Below, piece after piece: positions 21,396 to 29,750 of a stretch of DNA of 31,981 nt. A program made the position numbers and the translations under genes. Below the pieces are notes generated by a model, which had not been told where the DNA came from, did not search any database, and worked only from the letters and a program-made list of their open reading frames with translations. Origin of the DNA: a virus. Positions within the stretch are counted from its first letter, which is position 1. Each line of letters begins with the position of its first letter. The DNA lies in the IMG/VR virus record IMGVR_UViG_3300032087_000486, positions 1 through 31,981 of that record. The stretch is one strand, 5' to 3'.

Positions 21396-23711
21396 ATGGC
21401 AAATATATTAGAAGTAATTTTAAAAGGCGATGCTAAACATTTAAATAGCTCCCTTAGTAGTGCAAGTGCAAAACTTAAAAATTTTGGCGATAAAACAACT
21501 GCTATAGGCAGAAATCTTTCTACTAAGCTAACCTTACCTTTAGCTTTAGCTGGAGGCGCAGCTGTAAAAATGTCATTAGATTTTGAAAAGTCAATGACTA
21601 AAATAACAACCTTAGTAGGCGTTGCGGCTGAAGAAGTTGATAAAATGTCTGAAGGTGTAAAAGCATTAGCTTCAGAGGCTGGTATAAGCGCTGGTGAGGC
21701 TGCTGACGCACTCTTTTTTATTACTTCAGCTGGTCTTAGAGGTGCTGAGGCTATGGCTGTATTAGAACAATCTTTAAAAGCATCAGCTGTAGGTCTTGGA
21801 GAAACAAAAACTATAGCGGATTTGTCAACTTCAGCTATTAACGCTTTTGGCTCAGCAAATATAACAGCAGCTCAAGCGACTGACGTTTTAGTTGCATCAG
21901 TTAGAGAAGGTAAATTAGAGGCTGACGAATTAGCTGGGGCTATGGGTCGAGTTTTACCTATTGCCTCTAATATGGGTATTAGCTTTAATGAAGTAGGTGC
22001 TGCTTTTGCTGCAATGAGTAGAACTGGTACAAATGCTACTGAGGCTGCAACTCAATTAAGAGGTATTTTATCTAGCATATTAAAGCCTACTAGTCAAGCT
22101 AAAGAAATGCTAAAAGACTTAGGTTTATCAGCTGAGGGTCTTAGAGGTTCACTAAGAGAGGATGGTTTACTTGCAACTTTAGAAATATTAAAGCAAAGGT
22201 TTGAAGGAAACGATGAGGCTGCTCAATTAGTTTTTGGTAATGTTAGAGCGCTTACTGGTATTATGGACTTACTAGGAGCGTCAGTAGATACTACTAGGCA
22301 AATATTTGAAAATATGAACGACGTTACTGGCACTACTGCTAGGTCGTTTGAAGATTTACAGCAAAGCGGAGCTTTTAAATTAGAGAAAGCTATAGCTGAA
22401 TTAAAAAATACTTTTACTGATTTAGGCGGTATAATTGCAGAAACTATTGTGCCAGTAGTTATACAAATTGCAACTAAATTAACAAGCGTTATTAAAAGGT
22501 TTAGAAATCTAGATGACAGCACAAAAAAAATAATAATAATATTTACAGCTTTAGCAGCCGCACTTCCGCCTTTATTAATTCTAATTGGAAGTATGTCAAG
22601 CGGCATAGGTGTATTAATTTCTGTTGGCGGTTCATTAGTACCTATATTAGCAAAAGTTACTTCTGGCTTTAGAGTTTTAGGAGTTGCTCTCTTAACAAAT
22701 CCTTTTGGTATTGCTGTGGCTGGTATTGTTGCTGTAACGGCGGCAGTTACTGAGTTAATGCATAGATTAGCACCAGCTGCTAGTAGATTAGAGACTTTAA
22801 AAAATATATTTTTATCATTAGGCAACCCTATTAAGTTTGCTACACTACAAGCTGAAAGTTTAGTTAAATCTCAAATGGAAGTTTCAAAGGAAACTCCAAA
22901 AACTAACAGCGCTTTAGAGGAATATGAAAAAATACTTAAAAAAGCCGCTGATGCTAATAAAAATTTAACTCAACAAACTGACGACGCTGTAACTGCTAGC
23001 AGAAAATTAGCTACAGCGGTTAGCGCAATAAGTTTAAGTACAAAAACTGGTGATTTAAATTATAGAACTGGTAAAATAGCTGAAGGTGATATAGCAAGAG
23101 GCGCTCAAGCGGTATCAGTTCCTTTAGATATACAAGTGCCAACTCCAGAAACAATAAACGAAAAATTAAAAGGCACGCTAGATAAATTAAAAACTACTAC
23201 TAAAGAGACAGCTGAACAAATAAACCTAGATTTTAGTAATATGGCTATGGGAGTTGCTGATGCTTTAGGTAGTGCTATAGTATCTGGTGAAAATGTTTTT
23301 GCTAGTATTGGAGGTGTAATATTAAACTCTATAGCAGATATTTTATTTCAAATGGGTTCAGCGGCAGTAGCTGCATCAAATCTAGCCTCGACTTTTGCAA
23401 TCCCCGGCATAGGATTAGCCGCTGGGCTTGCAGCTATTGGTTTAGGTGCTGCTATGAAAGCAGCTGCTAGTCAAATACAGAACGTACAAAAATTTGCTAA
23501 GGGTGGTATTGTTTCAGCTCCTACTCTAGGATTAATGGGCGAGTACTCTGGAGCTAAAAGCAATCCAGAAGTTATAGCGCCATTAGATAGGTTAAAAGGA
23601 ATGATTGGGCAACGTGAGTCTAACGTAAATATAACTGGAGGGTTTAAATTAGAGGGTCAAGATTTAGTAGTGGCTTTGCAAAGAGCTAATAGAAACCGTT
23701 CAAGACTATAA
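21396..23711 (+). CDS. Tail tape measure protein, TP901 type
   Basis: A 771-aa protein that sets tail length and is ejected with the DNA. The N-terminal part has the TP901 core pattern: FEKSMTKITTLVGVAAEEVD, ALFFITSAGLRGAEAMAVLE, ADELAGAMGRVLPIASNMG. Hydrophobic segments occur near residues 380-455 and 635-690, with Ala/Gly-rich helices that could insert into the host membrane. The C-terminus is GGIVSAPTLGLMGEYSGAKS with the common GLMGE motif. It sits between the chaperone and tail tip genes. Its length, about 771 aa, suggests a tail of roughly 115 nm at about 0.15 nm per residue (inferred). Confidence 0.93.
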   Translation: MANILEVILKGDAKHLNSSLSSASAKLKNFGDKTTAIGRNLSTKLTLPLALAGGAAVKMSLDFEKSMTKITTLVGVAAEEVDKMSEGVKALASEAGISAGEAADALFFITSAGLRGAEAMAVLEQSLKASAVGLGETKTIADLSTSAINAFGSANITAAQATDVLVASVREGKLEADELAGAMGRVLPIASNMGISFNEVGAAFAAMSRTGTNATEAATQLRGILSSILKPTSQAKEMLKDLGLSAEGLRGSLREDGLLATLEILKQRFEGNDEAAQLVFGNVRALTGIMDLLGASVDTTRQIFENMNDVTGTTARSFEDLQQSGAFKLEKAIAELKNTFTDLGGIIAETIVPVVIQIATKLTSVIKRFRNLDDSTKKIIIIFTALAAALPPLLILIGSMSSGIGVLISVGGSLVPILAKVTSGFRVLGVALLTNPFGIAVAGIVAVTAAVTELMHRLAPAASRLETLKNIFLSLGNPIKFATLQAESLVKSQMEVSKETPKTNSALEEYEKILKKAADANKNLTQQTDDAVTASRKLATAVSAISLSTKTGDLNYRTGKIAEGDIARGAQAVSVPLDIQVPTPETINEKLKGTLDKLKTTTKETAEQINLDFSNMAMGVADALGSAIVSGENVFASIGGVILNSIADILFQMGSAAVAASNLASTFAIPGIGLAAGLAAIGLGAAMKAAASQIQNVQKFAKGGIVSAPTLGLMGEYSGAKSNPEVIAPLDRLKGMIGQRESNVNITGGFKLEGQDLVVALQRANRNRSRL

Positions 23712-23714
23712 ATA

Positions 23715-25376
23715 ATGAGTTACGGAGTAAAATTTAAACTGGATTTCGCTGATAATTTAGGAAATCCTAGAAGACTAGAAATTTTAAAAAAAAATTACTC
23801 TGGTACTGTTAATAGTTTAGTTGGAACAGCTAGCCCAGTAGTTATTAAATGGGACTCAGACGACGACATTTATACTCCTATAATTGGCTCAACTTGTGAG
23901 CTTAATTTATTTGTTACTGACGACACAAGCTACGATAATTGGTACGATGCAGATGAAAGGGAATATAAGGTTAGAATATCTACTGGAGACGTATCTGGTG
24001 GGCATATCTGGAATTTAACAGATGACACCTATGCAGCTGCTAATTTTGACTGGGACGAGGCTGGAGAGGATTTAGGTTTAGAGCCATACTGGGAAGGCTT
24101 TTTAATCATTGACAGATACTCAGAGGCTGTAACTACAAAACCTTTTCCTATAAAACTTATAGCCTCAGATGGACTTGGTACACTTTCTGGATTTGATGCG
24201 CCTTTTTCTAATATTAATGTAGATTCAAATGGAGACCCAACCTCTACGCAATCTAACTTTGATAACCTATTTTATTATTTAAGAAAAATACTAGAAAATA
24301 CTGGGCTTGATTTTGATATTTACATAGCTAACAATATTAGAAGTTCTACTGGAGCTAATAACGAAACTTTATTCCACGATATAAGAGCTTATGAATTTGG
24401 TTTGTTAAAAGATAATTTTCAAAGGTACGACGCAAAGGAATTATTAGAACATATTTTAAAAGTTACTAACTCAAGAGTTTTTCAGTCAAATGGTCGCTGG
24501 TATATTATTAGTAATTCTAATATTATAGATAAAAGAATATTTACTTCAGCGCCAACTGTACAAGACTTAGAATTTACAGTTTATAAAAATACAACTGGTA
24601 ACGAGTTTACCCTTATTGGAGTAGACCCACAAAATTTAAGTTTGACATTTTCCACAGTTGACGACGTTAGTAATGGAACTTCTAGTATTACAAACAACAT
24701 TTTAAGTTATACACCTACAAATAACTTTACTGGTTTGGATTTCTTTACTTATAGAGCTAACAATGGGACAAACAACTCTAATACTGCAAGAGTAGATATT
24801 GAGGTTATAGAAGACTCTGAATATGTACCAGATAATCCAACAAGGTCTTTTTCATTTAGATATGTTTGGAGAGGTAATACTATACAGCAAGCCTTATCTA
24901 ATTGTAGGGGATGGACTAATAATATTATTAGAACTCATCGAGCAGAGTTAGAAAACGCTTATCCTAACTCAAATGTTGACGACTTGCATATAGGTATTAG
25001 TGTTTCTAAAACTTCTTCAGCTGACGAAAAGACTGCTAGATGGCTTGGTATTGGCTCTAAACATACTGTTTTTGACTATTATCAATATTTAAGCGGTGCT
25101 GGTGGCTCAGTTACTAGAGGTATTCCTAATGAAGCTCTGATTTCTAGTAATGCTTATGTCTATGATTTAATAGATGGCATTTACGCTGTTAGATTAGTTG
25201 CGCCAATTTTAACAGATAATTCAATAAGCGCAAACGCTCAGAGAAATACTTATAATATTTCTAGAAAATATGACGTTAGTGAATTGCCAAGCGATTTTCA
25301 ATTTAGCAGTTATTATATAGCTGTGTTTAAAGTTGTAAATTCAGAAATTGTAGAACGTTATTCATTTGCTATATAA
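23715..25376 (+). CDS. Tail tip protein with cadherin/Ig-like insertion
   Basis: A 553-aa protein directly after the tape measure gene, in the place of distal tail and baseplate hub proteins. Its first 280 residues look like a distal tail type in Bacteroidota phages (for example PYWEGFLIIDRYSEAVTTKP and VFQSNGRWYIISNSN). Residues ~295-366 form a separate Ig/cadherin-like domain with NNILSYTPTNNFTGLDFFTY, which probably protrudes. The rest is beta-rich and ends in the frame before the next tip gene, which starts 1 base later. The exact roles of the two tip proteins cannot be separated here. Confidence 0.75.
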   Translation: MSYGVKFKLDFADNLGNPRRLEILKKNYSGTVNSLVGTASPVVIKWDSDDDIYTPIIGSTCELNLFVTDDTSYDNWYDADEREYKVRISTGDVSGGHIWNLTDDTYAAANFDWDEAGEDLGLEPYWEGFLIIDRYSEAVTTKPFPIKLIASDGLGTLSGFDAPFSNINVDSNGDPTSTQSNFDNLFYYLRKILENTGLDFDIYIANNIRSSTGANNETLFHDIRAYEFGLLKDNFQRYDAKELLEHILKVTNSRVFQSNGRWYIISNSNIIDKRIFTSAPTVQDLEFTVYKNTTGNEFTLIGVDPQNLSLTFSTVDDVSNGTSSITNNILSYTPTNNFTGLDFFTYRANNGTNNSNTARVDIEVIEDSEYVPDNPTRSFSFRYVWRGNTIQQALSNCRGWTNNIIRTHRAELENAYPNSNVDDLHIGISVSKTSSADEKTARWLGIGSKHTVFDYYQYLSGAGGSVTRGIPNEALISSNAYVYDLIDGIYAVRLVAPILTDNSISANAQRNTYNISRKYDVSELPSDFQFSSYYIAVFKVVNSEIVERYSFAI

Positions 25377-25377
25377 T

Positions 25378-26634
25378 ATGGGAACAATAGCCACAGCATT
25401 AAATACTTTATTAACTACAACTGGAGAGGAATTAGTAGAATATAATGTTTATGATAAGGATGGAAATTTTGTAGATACACATTCAGAAAACGTATTGATA
25501 GAAGCTCCTAGTTTAATCAAACCTATAAACAACGATTTAACAGTAGAGTATTTAAGACCAGTAAAAAAAGTAGTAAGGGAAACTAAGCTAAAAAAACTTA
25601 ATATAGTCAATAATGACCCAATGAGTAATTACGGCGGTTATAAAATGGACTTTAGTCATCCAGCTAGTAACCCAGTAACTAGAGCGCAAGTTGAAGAAAA
25701 CTCTAAATCTTTGTCTGGTGATAAACTAATTAAAGGACTAACTACTTCTACATTTACTGGTAGTGGTGATTTAGATGCAAACGAAATAGCTGTTCAAAAT
25801 GACCAACATATAGTTAGAGTTGGGAATAAATATCAAGTAGGTTTTAGTTATTATATAGAAAATACAGTTACTAATTTAAATGATTTAGATTATTATTTTA
25901 TTGTGCAAGTTAGCGTTTCAGATTCTAGTTTAAATACTTATTTATATGATTTTGAAAATAATAAATTTGAAGACGTACAAGGCGCATCGAGAAGGCATTA
26001 TAAATTTGTAAAAAATACTAATAAAGACGTTTGGAATAATTTTAAAGTAGAACTTAATGCTATTGAAGATGTTTCAGATGAAAATATAAGTATATTTTTT
26101 AGTATTAGACAGCTAACTTATAGAACAACTAACGCAGCAAACGGTCATACAGCATACTACATAGATAACTTTTTTATAGACCAAATCTGGGACGAGTCTA
26201 CTAAATTTATTGTAGAGCGTAATTCAAGCGCCTCTACTACACTTACTGGAATACATAAAACAGAAGACTTATTATTATCAAATAGCTTAGGAGCTAGTTT
26301 GTTCGATGGCGGTTTTGATGGGCAATTTTATACTAAGAAAAATGGAGACACAACTTATTATAAACTAGACGAACTTATAACTCAAGAAATAATAAACGAC
26401 TATAGAGAGTATGTAAAAAGATTTGAAGGCACTTTTTATAATGCTAACCCACAACCTATACCAGTAGCATTACATAATAAGCTATGGCTTAATTTTAGCG
26501 CTGGTGGAGAAAGTATTAGCGGTTATATAGACTCAATGAAGTATGACGTTAAAAGTAATGAGTATTCTATAGTAATGCACTTACCAAACCAAGACGACGA
26601 CTTTGCTTCAACATTTAGCATAAAATACGAGTAA
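25378..26634 (+). CDS. Tail tip/host contact protein
   Basis: A 418-aa protein starting at ATG 25378, one base after the previous stop. A TTG at 25366 in the same frame would add 4 residues but overlaps the upstream gene, so the ATG is preferred. A central region with HIVRVGNKYQVGFSYYIENT and a jelly-roll-like rhythm suggests a carbohydrate-binding fold. The C-terminal ~90 residues (ITQEIINDYREYVKRFEGTF, ALHNKLWLNF, SMKYDVKSNEYSIVMHL) look like the end of hub proteins from Bacteroidota phages. It may be the second half of a once longer tip protein. It ends just before the late terminator. Confidence 0.72.
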   Translation: MGTIATALNTLLTTTGEELVEYNVYDKDGNFVDTHSENVLIEAPSLIKPINNDLTVEYLRPVKKVVRETKLKKLNIVNNDPMSNYGGYKMDFSHPASNPVTRAQVEENSKSLSGDKLIKGLTTSTFTGSGDLDANEIAVQNDQHIVRVGNKYQVGFSYYIENTVTNLNDLDYYFIVQVSVSDSSLNTYLYDFENNKFEDVQGASRRHYKFVKNTNKDVWNNFKVELNAIEDVSDENISIFFSIRQLTYRTTNAANGHTAYYIDNFFIDQIWDESTKFIVERNSSASTTLTGIHKTEDLLLSNSLGASLFDGGFDGQFYTKKNGDTTYYKLDELITQEIINDYREYVKRFEGTFYNANPQPIPVALHNKLWLNFSAGGESISGYIDSMKYDVKSNEYSIVMHLPNQDDDFASTFSIKYE

Positions 26635-26658
26635 AACAAGTCTTTTTTTGTTTGCTTT

Positions 26659-26695
26659 TCCCCAAAGGTTTTTTAACTGGAGGGGATTTTTTTTT
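26659..26695 (+). terminator. Late-region terminator
   Basis: TCCCC (26659-26663) and GGGGA (26682-26686) close an outer stem. Inside it GGTT and AACT pair around TTTT, with small internal loops, and nine T follow. It lies 24 bases after the last tail gene and separates the late genes from the early block. Confidence 0.8.
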
Positions 26696-26715
26696 AAATT
26701 ATTTTTTAAATTATT

Positions 26716-26745
26716 TTGTATAATTAAAACTTTTGTTTAAATTAG
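26716..26745 (+). promoter_or_regulatory. Early promoter (Bacteroidota type)
   Basis: TTG (26716-26718), 19 bases, TAAATTAG (26738-26745), the same spacing as the promoter at 9571-9600 and a close match to TTG-N17-20-TAnnTTTG. It lies 30 bases before the first early gene and directly after the late terminator, so it probably drives the early/replication operon by host RNA polymerase. Confidence 0.6.
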
Positions 26746-26775
26746 CGTCATAATTAACAACAAAAACTATTTAAA

Positions 26776-27063
26776 ATGGAAAAAATTTTTAACACTAACG
26801 AGACTGGTTTAAATCACCCTTTAGTCATAAGAGCTATAAGTAATAAGCCAAAAAATATGCCTAAAGACGCTTTGATTTTTGTCAAAAAAACTTATCAAGC
26901 ACTTTTAAGAAATAATGGTAATTGGCTTATGTTTTATATTCTCAAGGATAATAATAAACAACTTTCTATTCTATATCCTAATGGAAATATTTCTTATGGA
27001 GGCGAAACTAAATTATTACCAGCTATAAAATATGCTATAAAAAATGCCATTTATTACATTTAA
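26776..27063 (+). CDS. Early hypothetical protein (95 aa)
   Basis: A 95-aa, basic protein, the first gene after the early promoter. The sequence MEKIFNTNETGLNHPLVIRA leads to a mixed alpha/beta body with a Lys-rich surface and no recognisable motif, signal peptide or membrane segment. First early genes in phages often encode host-takeover or anti-defence functions; this is only positional reasoning. I do not recognise it. Confidence 0.65.
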   Translation: MEKIFNTNETGLNHPLVIRAISNKPKNMPKDALIFVKKTYQALLRNNGNWLMFYILKDNNKQLSILYPNGNISYGGETKLLPAIKYAIKNAIYYI

Positions 27064-27078
27064 TAAAAACCAAAAAAA

Positions 27079-27156
27079 ATGAAAACATTTACCAAAGTAT
27101 TCAGCGCCCTATTTCTAATTTATATAACCTACCATTTAGCAATAGCATTAATTTAA
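27079..27156 (+). CDS. Tiny membrane peptide (25 aa)
   Basis: ATG at 27079, TAA at 27154-27156. The product MKTFTKVFSALFLIYITYHL... is a single hydrophobic helix with a basic N-terminus. It fills the gap between two early genes. At this length, chance is a real possibility. Confidence 0.35.
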   Translation: MKTFTKVFSALFLIYITYHLAIALI

Positions 27157-27165
27157 ATTTTATAT

Positions 27166-27390
27166 ATGACAAAAAACGTTAAAGAAATTTTTAACCAAGA
27201 ACTCAAGCGCTTAAATCTAAAGCGTTATGAGGTGGCAAAAGAGTTGGGTATTACTTACCCAGCTCTAAAAGCTAAAGTAGACAATCCAGACAGATTGACT
27301 TTTAGAGAAATAAAGAAACTAGCAGAGCTAGGAATTAATTTACAACTTCAACTATATTATGACAACGGATTTATCCAAAAAGATGTTTAA
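27166..27390 (+). CDS. Helix-turn-helix DNA-binding protein (74 aa)
   Basis: A 74-aa protein with an XRE-like helix-turn-helix at about residues 18-50. The segment RYEVAKELGITYPALKAKVD has the usual A-x3-G turn with a recognition helix, followed by FREIKKLAELG. It probably binds DNA as a regulator of the early operon. It is not a full-length repressor and has no dimerisation or cleavage domain. Its end overlaps the ERF gene by 32 bases, which couples regulator and recombination genes. Confidence 0.75.
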   Translation: MTKNVKEIFNQELKRLNLKRYEVAKELGITYPALKAKVDNPDRLTFREIKKLAELGINLQLQLYYDNGFIQKDV

Positions 27391-27787
27391 CGTCTTTTGC
27401 AAATTAGAGGCATATAGAAAGGATAAGAAAAACCCTTTTTACAATAGCAGCTATGCAGACGTTAATTTAATTATTAAAATGATTAAACCTATTCTAATAT
27501 CTGAAAGGTTATATTTTACTCAGCCTATCAGTAAGAATAAAGTTTATACAATTATTCACGACGCAGATAGCGATGCTGAATATCCAGCAAAAGATGAAAG
27601 GGAAGGTATAGAAATACAATCTATAAAACCTCAAGAGCGAGGCTCTGAGATTACCTTTTACAGACGTTACGGCTTAGTTTCATTATTTGGGCTAGAAGCT
27701 GAAGACGACGACGCTAATCAAACAGTTAGCCGCAAATCTAATAACACAATTAAACCTATTAATAAACCTAATACTTTTGAATTATGA
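27359..27787 (+). CDS. ERF-family single-strand annealing protein
   Basis: A 142-aa recombinase of the ERF family (P22 Erf type), which anneals complementary ssDNA during phage recombination and repair. Visible family features are KKNPFYNSSYADVN (17-30), then a beta core with VYTIIHDADS, and GSEITFYRRYGLVSLFGLEA followed by EDDDANQ (95-120). This is shorter than many ERF proteins (about 200 aa) but contains the conserved core. It is encoded close to an SSB-like protein and a RecB-like nuclease, the usual recombination set. Confidence 0.87.
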   Translation: MTTDLSKKMFNVFCKLEAYRKDKKNPFYNSSYADVNLIIKMIKPILISERLYFTQPISKNKVYTIIHDADSDAEYPAKDEREGIEIQSIKPQERGSEITFYRRYGLVSLFGLEAEDDDANQTVSRKSNNTIKPINKPNTFEL

Positions 27788-28038
27788 GTACATACGAACA
27801 AAAACCTAACTCCTTTAGTCTATTTAAAAACGAGCAAAAGACTGAAGACAAACAACCAGATTACTCTGGTACAATGACTGACGCTAGCGGTAAGCAGTTT
27901 AGAATATCCGCTTGGGTCAATGAGGCAAAGTCAACTGGCAAAAAATACCTTGGCGGTTTGATTTCTGAAATGCCTCCAGCTCAGACTAAACCAGTTACAC
28001 CTCCCCAAGCTGATTTAGCTGATGACCTACCCTTTTAA
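27784..28038 (+). CDS. Small ssDNA-binding-like protein with SSB-type tail
   Basis: An 84-aa protein starting in an ATGA overlap with the ERF gene. The middle (DYSGTMTDASGKQFRISAWV and KKYLGGLISEM) looks like a small OB-like beta sheet of the kind found in short phage DNA-binding proteins. It then has a Pro-rich linker and ends in ADDLPF, which copies the acidic DDxPF tip by which bacterial SSB recruits partners. Its role as ssDNA-binding protein is inferred from the tail and the neighbours. A terminator follows 12 bases after its stop. Confidence 0.7.
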   Translation: MSTYEQKPNSFSLFKNEQKTEDKQPDYSGTMTDASGKQFRISAWVNEAKSTGKKYLGGLISEMPPAQTKPVTPPQADLADDLPF

Positions 28039-28050
28039 CATTTGATAACT

Positions 28051-28082
28051 GGCGGCTCTTTTAGGGTCGCCTTATTTTTTTA
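28051..28082 (+). terminator. Intrinsic terminator within the early region
   Basis: GGCGGCTC and GGGTCGCC (28051-28071) form an 8-bp stem with two wobble pairs and a 5-base loop, followed by TTATTTTTTT. It overlaps the gap between the SSB-like gene and the next gene by 3 bases before its ATG, so it could attenuate downstream replication genes. Confidence 0.78.
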
Positions 28083-28085
28083 ATT

Positions 28086-28325
28086 ATGGCAAACGAAAAT
28101 TTTATAATTGACGAAACAGAAGAAAACAGCTTAGAGTTTTTAGAGGCGTCTACTATGTTTTTAAGAGGCAAAGTACACGATTTACAAAAACAATTAAAGA
28201 AGGCTCAAGAAAATTTAGTAATAGCTGAGGCTGCTGCTAACTACAATAAGAAAAAGCTAGACAGCTGGAAAAATAAATATTATACTCTAATCAACCAAAC
28301 TAATAAAGATGCAAAAAATATTTGA
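28086..28325 (+). CDS. Coiled-coil hypothetical protein (79 aa)
   Basis: A 79-aa protein, acidic at the N-terminus (NENFIIDETEENSLEFLEAS) and then a long charged helix over about residues 25-70 (LRGKVHDLQKQLKKAQENL) with heptad-like spacing of hydrophobic residues. No enzyme or DNA-binding motif is seen. It starts right after a terminator and overlaps the RecB-like nuclease gene by 17 bases, so it could be a partner of that nuclease. I do not recognise a family. Confidence 0.65.
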   Translation: MANENFIIDETEENSLEFLEASTMFLRGKVHDLQKQLKKAQENLVIAEAAANYNKKKLDSWKNKYYTLINQTNKDAKNI

Positions 28326-29067
28326 CACTAATGCCGAGTATCATTCAAGCAACAGTATTTCAGCCTCTGGATTGAAAACTATATATAGCCAGTCTGTATA
28401 TTATTTTTTAAATCAAAAGCCTTTTGAGAGCGACGCTATGAGATTTGGTACAGCGGTTCATACGTTACTTTATGAAGGGCGAAATGAATTTAAGCGCAAT
28501 TACTATTTTATGCCTAAGCTAGATTTAAGGCTAAAGGCTAACAAGGCTATAAAAGCAGAACACCTAAAACTAGCTGGTGATAAAATTTTAATGGACTCTG
28601 AACAAGGCAGAGACCTCTTTAATATTTTAGCCAATTTTGAAGACAATAAAACAGCTATGCACTACGCTAATGGTATTGTAGAGCAGTCTCATTATTTAGA
28701 TTTTGAAGGCATACCAGTTAGAGTTAGACCAGATTGCCATTCAGATACTTGGATTTCTGATATTAAAACTTCTAGAGACATAGGAATCAAGGCTTTTAGA
28801 AGTGAAATTAACTTTAGAAATTACGACCTACAAGCCGCCTTCTATTGCGACTGCTTAGGTTATGACCCTTTTAATTTTAGATTTATAGCTATAAGAAACC
28901 AGCACCCTTTCGATGTTGCTGTATATGCTTTAAATGAAGACCAAATAGAAAGGGGGCGTTTTAAATATAAGCACGCCCTAAGACAATGGAAACATTATCT
29001 AGACGGTAATGGAGTTCTAGGAATTTATAGCGACAATACTAACAATGATGGTTCTATAATATTATGA
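28309..29067 (+). CDS. RecB-like PD-(D/E)XK exonuclease (DUF3799/RecE type)
   Basis: A 252-aa nuclease. Visible motifs are H51 in FGTAVHTLL, D142 in RVRPDCHSD, D151-I-K153 in SDIKTS, and Q175...Y179 in QAAFY. This is the RecB-family set that marks exonuclease VIII/PDDEXK_DUF3799 proteins. With the ERF annealing protein two genes upstream, it would form a two-part recombination system: one partner resects dsDNA, the other anneals the ssDNA. Its stop overlaps the start of the following DnaA/VRR-NUC gene. Confidence 0.9.
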   Translation: MQKIFDTNAEYHSSNSISASGLKTIYSQSVYYFLNQKPFESDAMRFGTAVHTLLYEGRNEFKRNYYFMPKLDLRLKANKAIKAEHLKLAGDKILMDSEQGRDLFNILANFEDNKTAMHYANGIVEQSHYLDFEGIPVRVRPDCHSDTWISDIKTSRDIGIKAFRSEINFRNYDLQAAFYCDCLGYDPFNFRFIAIRNQHPFDVAVYALNEDQIERGRFKYKHALRQWKHYLDGNGVLGIYSDNTNNDGSIIL

Positions 29068-29750
29068 TGAAGTTAAAACCCTTTCAGATTAAACGAGTTG
29101 TAGAGAGAGACTATGGAGTTAAGATTGGCGTTAAAAGTAGACTAAGGCATTTAGTCGAGGCTAGGCATATATATTGCCTAATAGCTAGAAAACATACCGA
29201 GTATTCACTAGCAAAAATAGGTAAAACTATAAACAGAGACCACGCTAGCGTCTTACATTCGGTTAGGCGAGCTAATGAATTTTTAATTTACGATAGAAAA
29301 GGTAGACCTATGAATCCAGATTTCTACGATAAATTTTATAATTTAGAAGATAAAATACTGAATTTGAGAGCAAATGGCTTTGAAAAATATTTAGGTCTAG
29401 AAGACAAATTACAAAATGCGGTTATGCAATATTTTAAAATGCAGCACCCTAACGAGTTTGTAATTCACGTTCCTAATGAGGGTAAGCGTACACCTTTTGA
29501 GCGTTTTAAATTTAAATACCTAGGCGGTAAGGCTGGCGTTCCAGATATACTATGCTTTTCGCCAAGGGGTGGTTATTGTGGTCTAGCTATAGAATTAAAA
29601 GTAGGATATAATAAACCAACTGAAAGCCAGACTGAGTGCCTAGAAAAATTAGAAGACTCAAATTGGAACGTACATTGGTGCAACTCCTTCGATAAAGCTA
29701 AAGAAATTATTGACGAATATTTTAAATACCGAATTGATTTAAATGTATAG
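29064..29750 (+). CDS. DnaA domain IV-like / VRR-NUC fusion protein
   Basis: A 228-aa protein of two domains. Residues ~10-72 closely follow the DNA-binding domain IV of DnaA: RHIYCLIARKHTEYSLAKIG and then NRDHASVLHSVRRA, with the R58-D59-H60-x-S-V signature. Residues ~110-225 form a VRR-NUC nuclease domain of the PD-(D/E)XK type: D161 in GVPDIL, E177-L-K179 in AIELKVG, and Q189. There is no DnaA ATPase domain. It suggests a nuclease guided to DnaA-box-like sites, perhaps at the phage or host origin, but this is inference. It overlaps genes on both sides within the replication block. Confidence 0.85.
   Translation: MMKLKPFQIKRVVERDYGVKIGVKSRLRHLVEARHIYCLIARKHTEYSLAKIGKTINRDHASVLHSVRRANEFLIYDRKGRPMNPDFYDKFYNLEDKILNLRANGFEKYLGLEDKLQNAVMQYFKMQHPNEFVIHVPNEGKRTPFERFKFKYLGGKAGVPDILCFSPRGGYCGLAIELKVGYNKPTESQTECLEKLEDSNWNVHWCNSFDKAKEIIDEYFKYRIDLNV

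Noticed and set aside
22223-22825. A 200-codon minus-strand frame inside the tape measure gene
   Set aside because: It is antisense to a clear TP901 tape measure protein. Its composition (Ile, Pro, Ala, Asn) mirrors the Ala/Gly-rich coding strand, and all other genes are on the + strand.
24648-24725. DnaA-box-like words (TTTTCCACA at 24648, TTATACACC at 24717) as an origin
   Set aside because: They are isolated, lie inside a tail tip gene, and single matches are expected by chance in AT-rich DNA.
25366-25377. TTG start giving four extra residues for the second tip protein
   Set aside because: An ATG at 25378, one base after the preceding stop, fits the close gene packing of this region better.
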